A stretch of DNA of 64,000 bases from Deinococcus metallilatus (GTDB taxonomy: Bacteria; Deinococcota; Deinococci; Deinococcales; Deinococcaceae): assembly GCF_004758605.1 (NCBI RefSeq), contig NZ_CP038512.1, positions 1,953,501 through 2,017,500 of the forward strand, read 5' to 3'. Positions within the stretch are counted from its first letter, which is position 1; every line of letters begins with the position of its first letter. Positions 42,089-64,000 of the stretch are shown one piece after another. Both the position numbers and the translations under genes were made by a program. The notes beneath the pieces are model-generated. The model was given only the letters and a program-made list of their open reading frames with translations, searched no databases and was not told the origin of the DNA.

Positions 42089-43876
42089 TCAGCCCCCGGT
42101 CGCCTCCACATACGCCGCGATCTGCCCCCGGATCACGTCCAGGCTCCCCTCCCAGAAGTCCGGCGCGTGCAGGTCGATGCCGAAGCGGGCGGCGAGGGTG
42201 CGGGCATCCGCGAGGCCTGTAGCGGACAGGAGGTCGTCGTACCGGGCCTGGAAGTCGGCTTCCCGGCCTTCGGCCTTCGCCTGCTGGTACTGGGCGTAGA
42301 GGCCGAGGCCGAACAGCAGGCCGAAGGTATAGGGGTAGTTGTAGAAGCTGAGGCTGTAGTAGTGCGGCTTGACGGCCCACATGTAGGGGTGGGTGGTGGC
42401 GAGGGCGTCCCCATACGTCTCGCGCTGCGCCCAGGTCATCAGGTCGCAGAACTCCTGCGGCGTGAGGTCGCGCCCCTCGCGCTTCTCGAAGACGGCCCGC
42501 TCGAACAGGAAGCGCGAGTGGATGTCCACCACGACCTGCGCGTGCCCCAGCAATTGCGTTTCGAGGACGTACAGCCGCTCCTCGCCGGTCGCCTGCTCCA
42601 GCGCGGCGTTCTGGATGATCGTCTCGCAGAAGATGCTGGCCGTCTCCGCGAGGGTCATGGGCGTCTCGCGTTGCAGGGGCGTGCGCGGCGCCTTGAGGAG
42701 GTTGTGGTAGCCGTGCCCCAGCTCGTGCGCGAGGGTGGACACGCTGTCGAGGCTGGGGTTGTGGTTCATCAGGACGCGGCTCTGGTCGCCCTTCCAGCCC
42801 ATGCAGAAAGCTCCGCCCCGCTTGCCATTACGCGGCCCGGCGTCGATCCAGCTCTCGCGGAAGGCGCGGGCGGCAAAGTCGCCCAGCTTGTCGGAGTAAC
42901 TGCGGAACTGCTCCTCCACGAAGCGCGTCCCGGCCTCGTAGGTCCATTCCGTCTCGCTGCGCCCCAGCGGCGCGAAGAGGTCCCACCAGTCCAGCTTCTC
43001 CTTGCCCAGCGCGCGGGCCTTCGCCGCGAAGTAGCGGCGGAAGTCGGGCAGACTGCGTTCGACCGCCCCCTGCATCGCCTCCAGCGTCTCGCGGTCGATC
43101 CCGTGCGTGAGGAGGCTGGGGGCCACCGCGTCGGGGAAGCCCCGGCGGGCGGCCAGCGTGCCTTCCTCGCCCTTCACGCCGTTCAGCGCGGCGGCCAGCG
43201 CGACCTCGGCGTCCTGCCAGACTTTCAGTTCGGCTTCAAAAGCCTCGCGGCGCACGCTCTCGTCGGGGTCGGTGGCGAGGGCGCGCAGGGCAGTCACCGG
43301 GAGCTTCTGGCCCCGGTACTCGCCCGTGAGCTGGCTGGAGACGTTGCCGTGCAGCTTGGCCCAGCCGCCCGCCCCACTGGGTCGCAACCGGGCGGCGAGG
43401 TCTTCCTCCTCGGGGGTCATCTGGTGCTTGGCCCGCTGCACGCTGCGGCGGATCAGGTGTTCGTGGTCGCGGGCCACGCCAGAGGCGGCCAGGAGCGCCT
43501 CCACATCCTGCTCGCCCAGCCAGGCGGTCAGGCGCGAGCGCAGCGGCCCCAGCGGCAGCGTCAGCGTGGTGAGTTCGCCCATCTTCTGCTGGGCCAGGGC
43601 ATTGCGGCTGTCGGTCGAGACGAAGGAGGAGATGAAGCCGCGCAGCGAGGTCAGGCGTCCCAGGAGGCCATTCAGGCCATCCAGCACACGCGCCAACGTT
43701 GCGGGCGTGGCCGCGCTGCCGCCCTTGCGGACCCCGACCTCGTCGAAGCTCGCCTCCAGAGCCGCCACCTCCTCCCGCAACGCGGCGAGGTCGGCGGTCA
43801 GACGGGGGTCGTCCAGTCCGGCGTACAGGTCGTCAGTCCGCCAGCGGGGCAGTTCTCGGGCCTGGGTTGTGGTCAT
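42089..43876 (-). CDS. M3-family oligoendopeptidase (PepF-like)
   Basis: 595 aa cytosolic zinc metallopeptidase. The active site is STLAHELGHGYHNLL (HExxH), with the third Zn ligand in LAETASIFCETI. The N-terminal part (ELPRWRTDDLYAGLDDPRLTADLAAL) is typical of the PepF group, and the C-terminus has HPYMWAVKPHYYSLSFYNYPYTFG. It degrades peptides of roughly 7 to 17 residues in characterised members. TAGACT lies 7 nt before the ATG (leaderless). It converges on the OsmC gene. Confidence 0.95.
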   Translation of the reverse strand: MTTTQARELPRWRTDDLYAGLDDPRLTADLAALREEVAALEASFDEVGVRKGGSAATPATLARVLDGLNGLLGRLTSLRGFISSFVSTDSRNALAQQKMGELTTLTLPLGPLRSRLTAWLGEQDVEALLAASGVARDHEHLIRRSVQRAKHQMTPEEEDLAARLRPSGAGGWAKLHGNVSSQLTGEYRGQKLPVTALRALATDPDESVRREAFEAELKVWQDAEVALAAALNGVKGEEGTLAARRGFPDAVAPSLLTHGIDRETLEAMQGAVERSLPDFRRYFAAKARALGKEKLDWWDLFAPLGRSETEWTYEAGTRFVEEQFRSYSDKLGDFAARAFRESWIDAGPRNGKRGGAFCMGWKGDQSRVLMNHNPSLDSVSTLAHELGHGYHNLLKAPRTPLQRETPMTLAETASIFCETIIQNAALEQATGEERLYVLETQLLGHAQVVVDIHSRFLFERAVFEKREGRDLTPQEFCDLMTWAQRETYGDALATTHPYMWAVKPHYYSLSFYNYPYTFGLLFGLGLYAQYQQAKAEGREADFQARYDDLLSATGLADARTLAARFGIDLHAPDFWEGSLDVIRGQIAAYVEATGG

Positions 43877-43927
43877 GGGGGTGAGTCTAGCCGCCGTGCA
43901 TTAGGAAGCTTCCCTACGCCAGATGGC

Positions 43928-44605
<678 letters not shown>

Positions 44606-44693
44606 GCCGCGCCGTATCCTAGCGGCTGGTCAGGCAGCAGCGGAACACGTCCTCGCAGGAGTTCACCGGGCGAGGGGGCGCGCGGCTGCCCTC

Positions 44694-45452
44694 TTACCCG
44701 AAGCGTCCCGTCACGTAGGCTTCGGTCCGCTCGTCGCGCGGGCTGGTGAAGATCTGATCGGTCACGCCGTGTTCCACCAGTTCGCCGTTCAGGAAGAAGG
44801 AGGTCGTGTCGCTCACCCGCGCCGCCTGGTGCATGTTGTGCGTCACGATGATGATGGTCGTGACCTTTTTCAGCTCGGCCATCAGGTCCTCGATTCGGGC
44901 GGTGCTGGCGGGGTCCAGCGCACTGGTCGGCTCGTCCATCAGCAGGATTTCCGGTTCGACGGCCAGGGCGCGGGCGATACACAGGCGCTGCTGCTGCCCC
45001 CCGGAGAGGCCGGTCGCGGGCGACTTCAGGCGGTCTTTCACCTCGTCCCAGAGGGCCGCGCCGCGCAGGGAACGTTCCGCCACGTCCATCAATTGCTTCC
45101 GGTCGCGCACACCCGCCAGCTTCAGGCCGCTCACCACGTTGTCGAAGACGCTCATGGTGGGAAAGGGGTTGGGCTTCTGGAAGACCATGCCGACGCGGCG
45201 GCGCATGGTCACCGGGTCCACACCGGGGCCGTACACGTCCTCGCCGTCGAGCGTGATCCTGCCGGTCACGCGCGCCCCCGGCGTCAGGTCGTGCATCCGG
45301 TTGATCGCCCGCAGAAAGGTGGTCTTGCCGCAGCCGCTCGGCCCGATCAGGGCATTCACGCTGCCGCGCCGCACGTCCAGATTCACGCCGCGCACGGCCT
45401 GCTTCTCGCCGTAAAAGATGTTCACGTCACTTGCGCTGAGGAGGGGGGTCAT
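44694..45452 (-). CDS. pstB: Phosphate ABC transporter ATP-binding protein PstB
   Basis: 252 aa. Walker [19 protein letters not shown]-loop [17 protein letters not shown], signature [16 protein letters not shown], Walker [14 protein letters not shown] and H-loop [16 protein letters not shown]. It powers high-affinity phosphate uptake with PstA/PstC in the inner membrane. It is separated from pstA by a 112-nt gap that holds a TCAGC repeat, so expression may be uncoupled from the permeases. Two GTCA words near its start (45448, 45458) are only 10 bp apart. Confidence 0.97.
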   Translation of the reverse strand: MTPLLSASDVNIFYGEKQAVRGVNLDVRRGSVNALIGPSGCGKTTFLRAINRMHDLTPGARVTGRITLDGEDVYGPGVDPVTMRRRVGMVFQKPNPFPTMSVFDNVVSGLKLAGVRDRKQLMDVAERSLRGAALWDEVKDRLKSPATGLSGGQQQRLCIARALAVEPEILLMDEPTSALDPASTARIEDLMAELKKVTTIIIVTHNMHQAARVSDTTSFFLNGELVEHGVTDQIFTSPRDERTEAYVTGRFG

Positions 45453-45489
45453 TTGGGGTCAGGCTCCTTTGGGGGGAGAGGGGGCGAGT

Positions 45490-45559
45490 AGCGGTCAGCC
45501 ATCAGCTTTCAGCAAGAGCCGCACTGTCCTGCTGACCGCTGACGGCTGAGAGCTGAAAG
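45490..45559. repeat. Large TCAGC-family inverted repeat between pstA and pstB
   Basis: AGCGGTCAGC (45490-45499) pairs with GCTGACCGCT (45531-45540), and CTTTCAGC (45506-45513) with GCTGAAAG (45552-45559). It is the most complete copy of the family in this window. Inside an operon it could act as a partial terminator or an mRNA-processing site. Confidence 0.6.
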
Positions 45560-45564
45560 GCCAC

Positions 45565-47432
<1,868 letters not shown>

Positions 47433-47480
47433 AGGTTCATGACCTCACGGAGGCGACTGCCGACAGTTCACAGGGAAAGC

Positions 47481-47502
47481 GTCAGGGGGAGGTCAGGTGG
47501 GA
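47481..47502 (-). promoter_or_regulatory. Pho box-like direct repeats upstream of pstC
   Basis: GTCA occurs at 47481 and 47492, exactly 11 bp apart, both within GTCAGG. In minus sense this reads CCTGACCTCCC-CCTGACGCTTT, matching the spacing of PhoB/PhoP half-sites, and lies about 50 bp before the pstC start. A third, degenerate unit (CCTGTGAAC) may follow. Confidence 0.6.
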
Positions 47503-47540
47503 GGGGTTAGGAATGAGGCGTTAGGGATAAGCCGTCGGCT

Positions 47541-47700
47541 CAGGACTGACGCGCTGGGGCAGAAGAAAGCGGGTGAGGCGACGTTTTGCCCCTCCCCCCT
47601 TGCGGGGGACTGGTACAGCTCGCACCGCGAGAGGCTGGGTGGGGGGTGGCAAGCCCCAGCTTGCCCGCAAGGCTTGCCAGAACTGCTTTCCCTTAACTCC
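47541..47700. repeat. Dispersed intergenic mosaic repeat (copy 3)
   Basis: Lies in the 353-bp gap between pstS and pstC. AGGACTGACGCG (47542-47553) equals the tip of the inverted-repeat element at 10932. The 49-bp block 47591-47639 is identical to 19283-19331. Further on, GGCAAGCCCCAGCTTGCC is palindromic. No gene is visible in the rest of the gap; a GGGCGGC/GCCGCCC stem (47742-47769) next to the pstS stop probably ends that gene. Confidence 0.6.
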
Positions 47701-47785
47701 CCGGCTCTTCCTCGCAAGCTCACCACCCCTCCCAACGAACAGGGCGGCCCTCACCCCGGAGAGCCGCCCGCATGGAAGTGCAGGT

Positions 47786-48808
<1,023 letters not shown>

Positions 48809-48872
48809 GCCTGACAGGGTGGAGGCGATCTGTCAGGGCGGCGTCACTGGGATGTCAGGGGAAGGTCAGGGG
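48809..48872 (-). promoter_or_regulatory. Pho box array and promoter of pstS
   Basis: GTCA occurs at 48832, 48843, 48854 and 48865, four copies exactly 11 bp apart. In minus sense they read as CCTGAC/AGTGAC units, the spacing of PhoB/PhoP binding sites. CACCCT (48816-48821), a poor -10 box, lies 7 nt before the ATG, so its -35 would fall inside the repeats, as expected for an activator-dependent promoter. A CTGACAG/CTGTCAG pair also flanks the -10. Confidence 0.75.
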
Positions 48873-48899
48873 CGGCGAAGTTTCCGCCACCGCCCCTGA
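48866..48899 (-). terminator. Terminator-like stem after the ABC exporter operon
   Basis: TCAGGGGCGG (48866-48875) pairs perfectly with CCGCCCCTGA (48890-48899). It lies 18 nt after the exporter stop and shares bases with the outermost Pho repeat. The U-tract is weak. Confidence 0.55.
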
Positions 48900-48916
48900 A
48901 GCCCCCCGCCCTCAGC

Positions 48917-52710
<3,794 letters not shown>

Positions 52711-52965
52711 GGGGTCACCTCAGGGGAAAAGCGGAAATAAGGCGAAAACGGTCAAGGGCGCGTGGCCCGAAGCTCCGCCAGTCTACGCCGCCTGGCGGGG
52801 GGGCAAATGCGCGTAATGGCGGAGTAGCGGCAAGGACCGCGGGGTGGTGACCAGCGGCAGACTGCCACCCGCTCCGCCAGGAGCGCCTGTCACCCCCCGG
52901 GCGAGGTGGGCCATAACACAGGAAAAATCCCGCGGAGCGGACTGGAGGAGGGCGGGGACGCCGTG
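52711..52965. other. Intergenic spacer between divergent exporter and tRNA-tuf units
   Basis: No gene is supported. It carries TAGACT (minus sense, near 52779), a possible -10 for the exporter operon with a leader of about 60 nt, and then GC-rich sequence. It ends at the tRNA promoter. Confidence 0.4.
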
Positions 52966-53015
<50 letters not shown>

Positions 53016-53072
53016 CGAGCGCGAAACTTCCACGCTCAGAGGCGGGTTTTCCAAGCCTTCTGCCTGCGGAAA

Positions 53073-53151
<79 letters not shown>

Positions 53152-53205
53152 AGTGGCGCACCACACGCCGCTGTCAACAGGACCGAGACAATCCGGGCCA
53201 GCACA

Positions 53206-53374
<169 letters not shown>

Positions 53375-53380
53375 CCAACC

Positions 53381-53457
<77 letters not shown>

Positions 53458-53467
53458 CCGTGAACTC

Positions 53468-53493
53468 GGCCCGCGTCCTGCGGGCCCTTTTCT
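53468..53493 (+). terminator. Terminator-like stem between tRNA-Thr and tuf
   Basis: GGCCCGC (53468-53474) pairs with GCGGGCC (53480-53486), followed by CTTTTCT. Full or partial termination here would separate tRNA from tuf mRNA. Confidence 0.75.
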
Positions 53494-53503
53494 CACGTCT
53501 GTC

Positions 53504-53533
53504 CTGTTAGTTGTCGGCTTTCGCGGGTATGCT
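53504..53533 (+). promoter_or_regulatory. Possible tuf promoter
   Basis: TATGCT (53528-53533) is a good -10, but the -35 at an 18-bp spacing is poor (CTGTTA). A leader of about 40 nt would follow. It would give tuf expression independent of the upstream terminator. Confidence 0.45.
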
Positions 53534-53578
53534 GTTCAGGCCAGTTCCCCACCGGGAACACTTTCAAGGAGGAATCCA

Positions 53579-54797
<1,219 letters not shown>

Positions 54798-54820
54798 GTG
54801 GAGCGCCCGCCAGGGCAACC

Positions 54821-54847
54821 GGGGAGGCCCTGACGCCTCCCCTTTTT
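54821..54847 (+). terminator. Intrinsic terminator of tuf
   Basis: GGGGAGGC (54821-54828) pairs with GCCTCCCC (54835-54842), followed by TTTTTCG. It comes just before the leaderless promoter of the next gene. Confidence 0.88.
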
Positions 54848-54875
54848 CGTTGGCCGCGGGGCGTTAGCATCCGGC

Positions 54876-55445
54876 ATGGCGAAGCGCATGGACAGTCTCA
54901 GCCCGGTTCTTCAGGCATTCATCGAGCGGCAGCACGTCTTTTTCGTGGCTACCGCCGCGCCGGAGGGCCGGGTCAACGTCTCGCCCAAGGGGATGGACAG
55001 CCTGCGCGTGCTGACGCCCGGCCGTGTGGCATGGCTGGGCGTGACCGGCAGCGGCAACGAGACGGCGGCCCATCTGCTCCAGCACCCGCGCATGACCCTG
55101 ATGTTCTGTGCGTTCGAGGGGCCGCCCCTCATCCTGCGGCTGTACGGGCAGGCCCGCATGGTGCAGCCGGGCGACCCGGAGTGGGAGGAATGGCTGGGGC
55201 TGTTCCCGCCGCTGCCCGCCGCGAGGCAGGTCTACGTGCTGGACGTGGACCTGGTGCAGACCTCGTGCGGGATGGCGGTGCCCCTGATGGCCTACGAACA
55301 GGACCGGGAAGACCTCAACAATCTGCACCGCCGCCTCACACCCCAGGAGATGGAGGACTACCGGCAGCGCAAGAACAGGCTGAGCATCGACGGTTTTCCG
55401 ACCGGCCTCCCGGTGGGTGGACACCGGCCTCCCGACTGCCTATAA
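54876..55445 (+). CDS. Pyridoxamine 5'-phosphate oxidase-like flavin-binding protein
   Basis: 189 aa split-barrel protein: [59 protein letters not shown] (reads [20 protein letters not shown]), and [10 protein letters not shown]. Members bind FMN or F420; the true reaction here is unknown and pyridoxamine phosphate is unlikely. TAGCAT lies 5 nt before the ATG (leaderless). It interrupts the conserved tuf-rpmG-secE order, and its stop codon (TAA) lies inside the -10 TATAAT of the rpmG promoter. Confidence 0.87.
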   Translation: MAKRMDSLSPVLQAFIERQHVFFVATAAPEGRVNVSPKGMDSLRVLTPGRVAWLGVTGSGNETAAHLLQHPRMTLMFCAFEGPPLILRLYGQARMVQPGDPEWEEWLGLFPPLPAARQVYVLDVDLVQTSCGMAVPLMAYEQDREDLNNLHRRLTPQEMEDYRQRKNRLSIDGFPTGLPVGGHRPPDCL

Positions 55446-55446
55446 T
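55418..55446 (+). promoter_or_regulatory. Promoter of rpmG-secE-nusG inside the upstream gene's 3' end
   Basis: TGGACA (55418-55423), 17 bp, and TATAAT (55441-55446), near-perfect consensus. The -10 contains the stop codon of the preceding gene. The leader before rpmG is about 110 nt. Confidence 0.85.
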
Positions 55447-55561
55447 CCGAATGTTGCCCGCCCCAAGGCGGGCTTTTACCAGCGGCTCCGGCAGACAGCG
55501 GAGGGCTGGGAGCACGGCCCCAGAAGGGAAGCTGGACGGGACGTGCGAAAGGAGCAGCAAT

Positions 55562-55729
<168 letters not shown>

Positions 55730-55794
55730 TCCGGTGCGGGGCCGCTGCGGTGGCCCGGCTGGAGACTGACCTTCTTCTCAACGCCATGACGGGC

Positions 55795-56554
<760 letters not shown>

Positions 56555-56571
56555 GCCCTTCAGGGCCGGGC

Positions 56572-56600
56572 TTGGCAGACGCCGCCTGGCCCTGTACACT
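56572..56600 (+). promoter_or_regulatory. Promoter of rplK-rplA
   Basis: TTGGCA (56572-56577), 17-bp spacer, TACACT (56595-56600). It leaves a leader of about 90 nt before rplK. Confidence 0.8.
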
Positions 56601-56692
56601 GTAAAAGTTGCTGCTGGGCCGCCGCGCCCGGCAGGACTTAGCGCCAGCACCCCGCTGCTCTCACGAGCCTGCCGGGGGAGCTAAGGAGGAAC

Positions 56693-58528
<1,836 letters not shown>

Positions 58529-58578
58529 ACTCTTCCCTTCACTCTCTCTCAACACCAAAATTCAGGACCGGAGGACAC

Positions 58579-58951
<373 letters not shown>

Positions 58952-58973
58952 CTCCCCTTCCCACCGGGTGTGC

Positions 58974-59000
58974 AACCCCCTGCCGTCGGCGGGGGGTTTT
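58974..59000 (+). terminator. Intrinsic terminator of rplJL
   Basis: AACCCCCTGCC (58974-58984) pairs with GGCGGGGGGTT (58988-58998, one G-U pair), followed by TT. It separates the ribosomal unit from the cold-shock gene. Confidence 0.85.
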
Positions 59001-59112
59001 CACTTTGTAACCTCACTTACCCTTTTTGCCGCCTGGGCCGGGCATAGTGATCGAGTCATTTTCCCAGCAAGTCCCATGAGCGGCGCGCAGGTGAAATACC
59101 GCGCGCCCCTTG

Positions 59113-59403
<291 letters not shown>

Positions 59404-59426
59404 GCGGTCAACATCGCAAGTTCAGG

Positions 59427-59454
59427 CCCCCAGCCCATGAGGTTGGGGGTTTTT
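59427..59454 (+). terminator. Intrinsic terminator of the cold-shock gene
   Basis: CCCCCAGCC (59427-59435) pairs with GGTTGGGGG (59441-59449, one G-U pair), followed by TTTTTCGG. Confidence 0.88.
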
Positions 59455-59547
59455 CGGCTCTGTCCCTTCTGTGGGAAGGCGAAAGCGGCGGCGAGGAGAG
59501 CGTTCGCCTTCCCCGGTCGCCGCCCCGAGCCGGGTATTGATCCAGCC

Positions 59548-60327
59548 TCACCGCAGCTCCCGCCGCAGTCCCGCCGCCATCTGGAACCATTCGCGTTCCT
59601 GACGGCGGTAGAGGGGCGTGGCCCGCTGCTCGGTCCGGGCGAGCTGATCCAGCAGCCGGGCCGCCTCGTCCCGCCGCCCGTGCTTCAGCAAAAAGGCGGC
59701 GTAGCGGGCGCGGGGTTCTTCCGTCGTCGCGGCGGTCATCGCCTCGCGGTAGGTCGCGTCGGCCTCGGCGGTCTTGCCCTGCGTGGCCTGGGCCTGGGCG
59801 AGCAGCGTCAGCGTGCGGGTGCGGGTGGCGGCGCTGGTGCGGAGGTCCACCCGGTTGAGGAGGGCTTCGGCGGCAGCGGCGTTCCCCCGCGCGAGTTCCA
59901 GTTCGGCGCTGGTGAGGAGCACCACCGGGTCATCGGCGTAGATGCCGCTCAGCAGCGGGGCGAGGATTGCCTGCGCTTCCTCCGGGCGGCCCGCGCGGGC
60001 CTGGAGGGCGGCGAGGTCGGCACGGTTGGAGAGGGTATCGCTCTCCAGGAGGCGCGCCTGGGCCTCACGGATACGGGTATCGAGCGGCTTGATCGCCTCC
60101 AGACCGGTCTGAAGGGCGGCCCCGGCCCGGCGGCCACCCCCGCGCAGCGTGGGCAGGAACTCCAAAAACAAGTAAGCCAGGACGCCCAGGTACGAGCCGA
60201 TCAGCAGGATGAAGATCCAGTAGAAGTTGCGCCGCGTCACCACGGCGTGAATCAGGAAGATGATCTGGAGCGCGCCCGAAAGGTACACCAGCCAGGGGTA
60301 GTGGTTCAGGAAGCCGAAGAGGGTCAC
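59548..60327 (-). CDS. Membrane protein with two N-terminal helices and TPR-like repeats
   Basis: 259 aa from GTG 60325-60327 (TACCAT 7 nt upstream, minus sense). Two hydrophobic helices (about 8-27 and 34-57, WLVYLSGALQIIFLIHAV and WIFILLIGSYLGVLAYLFLEFL) resemble the small two-helix module found at the N-terminus of some phospholipase-D-type proteins. From about residue 85 the chain is helical with TPR-like repeats (NRADLAALQARAGRPEEAQAIL, LLAQAQATQGKTAEADATYREA, RYAAFLLKHGRRDEAARLLDQL). It is probably an inner-membrane protein with a cytosolic scaffold domain. It is oriented against the flanking ribosomal and polymerase genes. Confidence 0.8.
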   Translation of the reverse strand: MTLFGFLNHYPWLVYLSGALQIIFLIHAVVTRRNFYWIFILLIGSYLGVLAYLFLEFLPTLRGGGRRAGAALQTGLEAIKPLDTRIREAQARLLESDTLSNRADLAALQARAGRPEEAQAILAPLLSGIYADDPVVLLTSAELELARGNAAAAEALLNRVDLRTSAATRTRTLTLLAQAQATQGKTAEADATYREAMTAATTEEPRARYAAFLLKHGRRDEAARLLDQLARTEQRATPLYRRQEREWFQMAAGLRRELR

Positions 60328-60437
60328 GTCTCCGATGGTACGGGTTGGAACCTGACGGCGGATTTCAAAATGAAGATGAAGGCCGGGAGCGCCGGGAGGT
60401 GCTATGCTGCCTTTCAAACCTTCTGCCGCCCCGACGC

Positions 60438-60467
60438 TTGACAGGCACCCTGTCTATGGCGTACACT
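60438..60467 (+). promoter_or_regulatory. Promoter of rpoB
   Basis: TTGACA (60438-60443), 18-bp spacer, TACACT (60462-60467). A leader of about 165 nt follows, with an ACAGCC/GGCTGT hairpin (60550-60568). An ACAGG-CACC-CTGT palindrome overlaps the spacer start. Confidence 0.82.
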
Positions 60468-60495
60468 CTTCTGTGGCCGACCATGATGGGTTGGA

Positions 60496-60528
<33 letters not shown>

Positions 60529-60638
60529 TTAACACCTGAATCACGGGACACAGCCGAAAGAAGGCTGTCGTCTCGCCTGCGCCTTTTTCCCCGCCCCGGA
60601 AGGCCGCAGCCGCAAAACCCAGGGAGCGCGAGGTGTGA

Positions 60639-64000
<3,362 letters not shown>

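Noticed and set aside
45448..45464. Pho-type repeats at the pstB start (GTCA at 45448 and 45458)
   Set aside because: The spacing is 10 bp, not 11, only two copies exist, and the first overlaps the start codon.
47433..47785. A small gene in the pstS-pstC gap
   Set aside because: Open frames here lie within repeat sequence shared with two other intergenic sites and have no start signal or conserved domain.

Overview
The window is about 64 kb of very GC-rich bacterial chromosome, and every sign points to the genus Deinococcus. EF-Tu (405 aa), RF3, IF-3, RpoB and the other core proteins read as Deinococcus-Thermus orthologues. At least 26 genes carry the leaderless promoter layout known from Deinococcus: a TANNNT box placed 5 to 8 nt before an ATG or GTG. 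There is no rRNA, CRISPR array, transposase or prophage block, so this is ordinary chromosome.

Layout. 1-12.2 kb: the 3' end of trmD, a Lon-N-like protein, purU divergent from an M29 aminopeptidase, two exported proteins, a frameshifted SNF2/SWIM helicase downstream of prfC, an HDAC-family deacetylase, a 183-bp element with terminal inverted repeats, and a nitronate monooxygenase. 12.2-20.7 kb: an acetyltransferase, an excisionase-type HTH protein behind an AT-rich promoter, an HtrA-like protease, a LuxR-type regulator, a methyltransferase, a phosphoesterase, deoD, an RsmB-like rRNA methyltransferase and an MFS transporter. 20.8-25.2 kb: a malEFG-type sugar ABC operon with its own promoter, an internal hairpin and a terminator, followed by a convergent TetR gene. 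26.1-36.1 kb: tRNA-Val and tRNA-Cys, a glycerophosphodiesterase-like lipoprotein, thrS with a structured leader, small membrane and redox proteins, infC (probable AUA start), an NrtR-type regulator, and the ybaB/ebfC-recR pair. 36.2-43.9 kb: a TetR regulator, a BtuF-like protein, a cytochrome c, an amidotransferase-like/truncated-globin fusion, SppA, OsmC and an M3 oligopeptidase.

43.9-48.9 kb is the phosphate module pstS-pstCAB-phoU on the minus strand. Direct repeats of GTCA spaced exactly 11 bp lie upstream of pstS (four copies) and pstC (two copies) and look like Pho boxes. 48.9-52.7 kb encodes a two-subunit ABC exporter with one degenerate ATP site.

53.0-64 kb is the ancient translation and transcription cluster: tRNA-Thr, Tyr, Gly, Thr, then tuf, rpmG, secE, nusG, rplK, rplA, rplJ, rplL and rpoB, the same backbone order as in E. 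coli. It is interrupted by a flavin-oxidase-like gene (after tuf) and by a cold-shock gene plus a reversed TPR membrane protein (between rplL and rpoB). Strong promoters with a 17-18 bp spacer precede the tRNA, rpmG, rplK and rpoB units. The core translation genes have clear Shine-Dalgarno sites, while most accessory genes look leaderless.

Two families of intergenic repeats recur: a TCAGC-rich palindromic family and a longer mosaic with shared 49-bp and 28-bp blocks. They suggest small dispersed elements without coding capacity.
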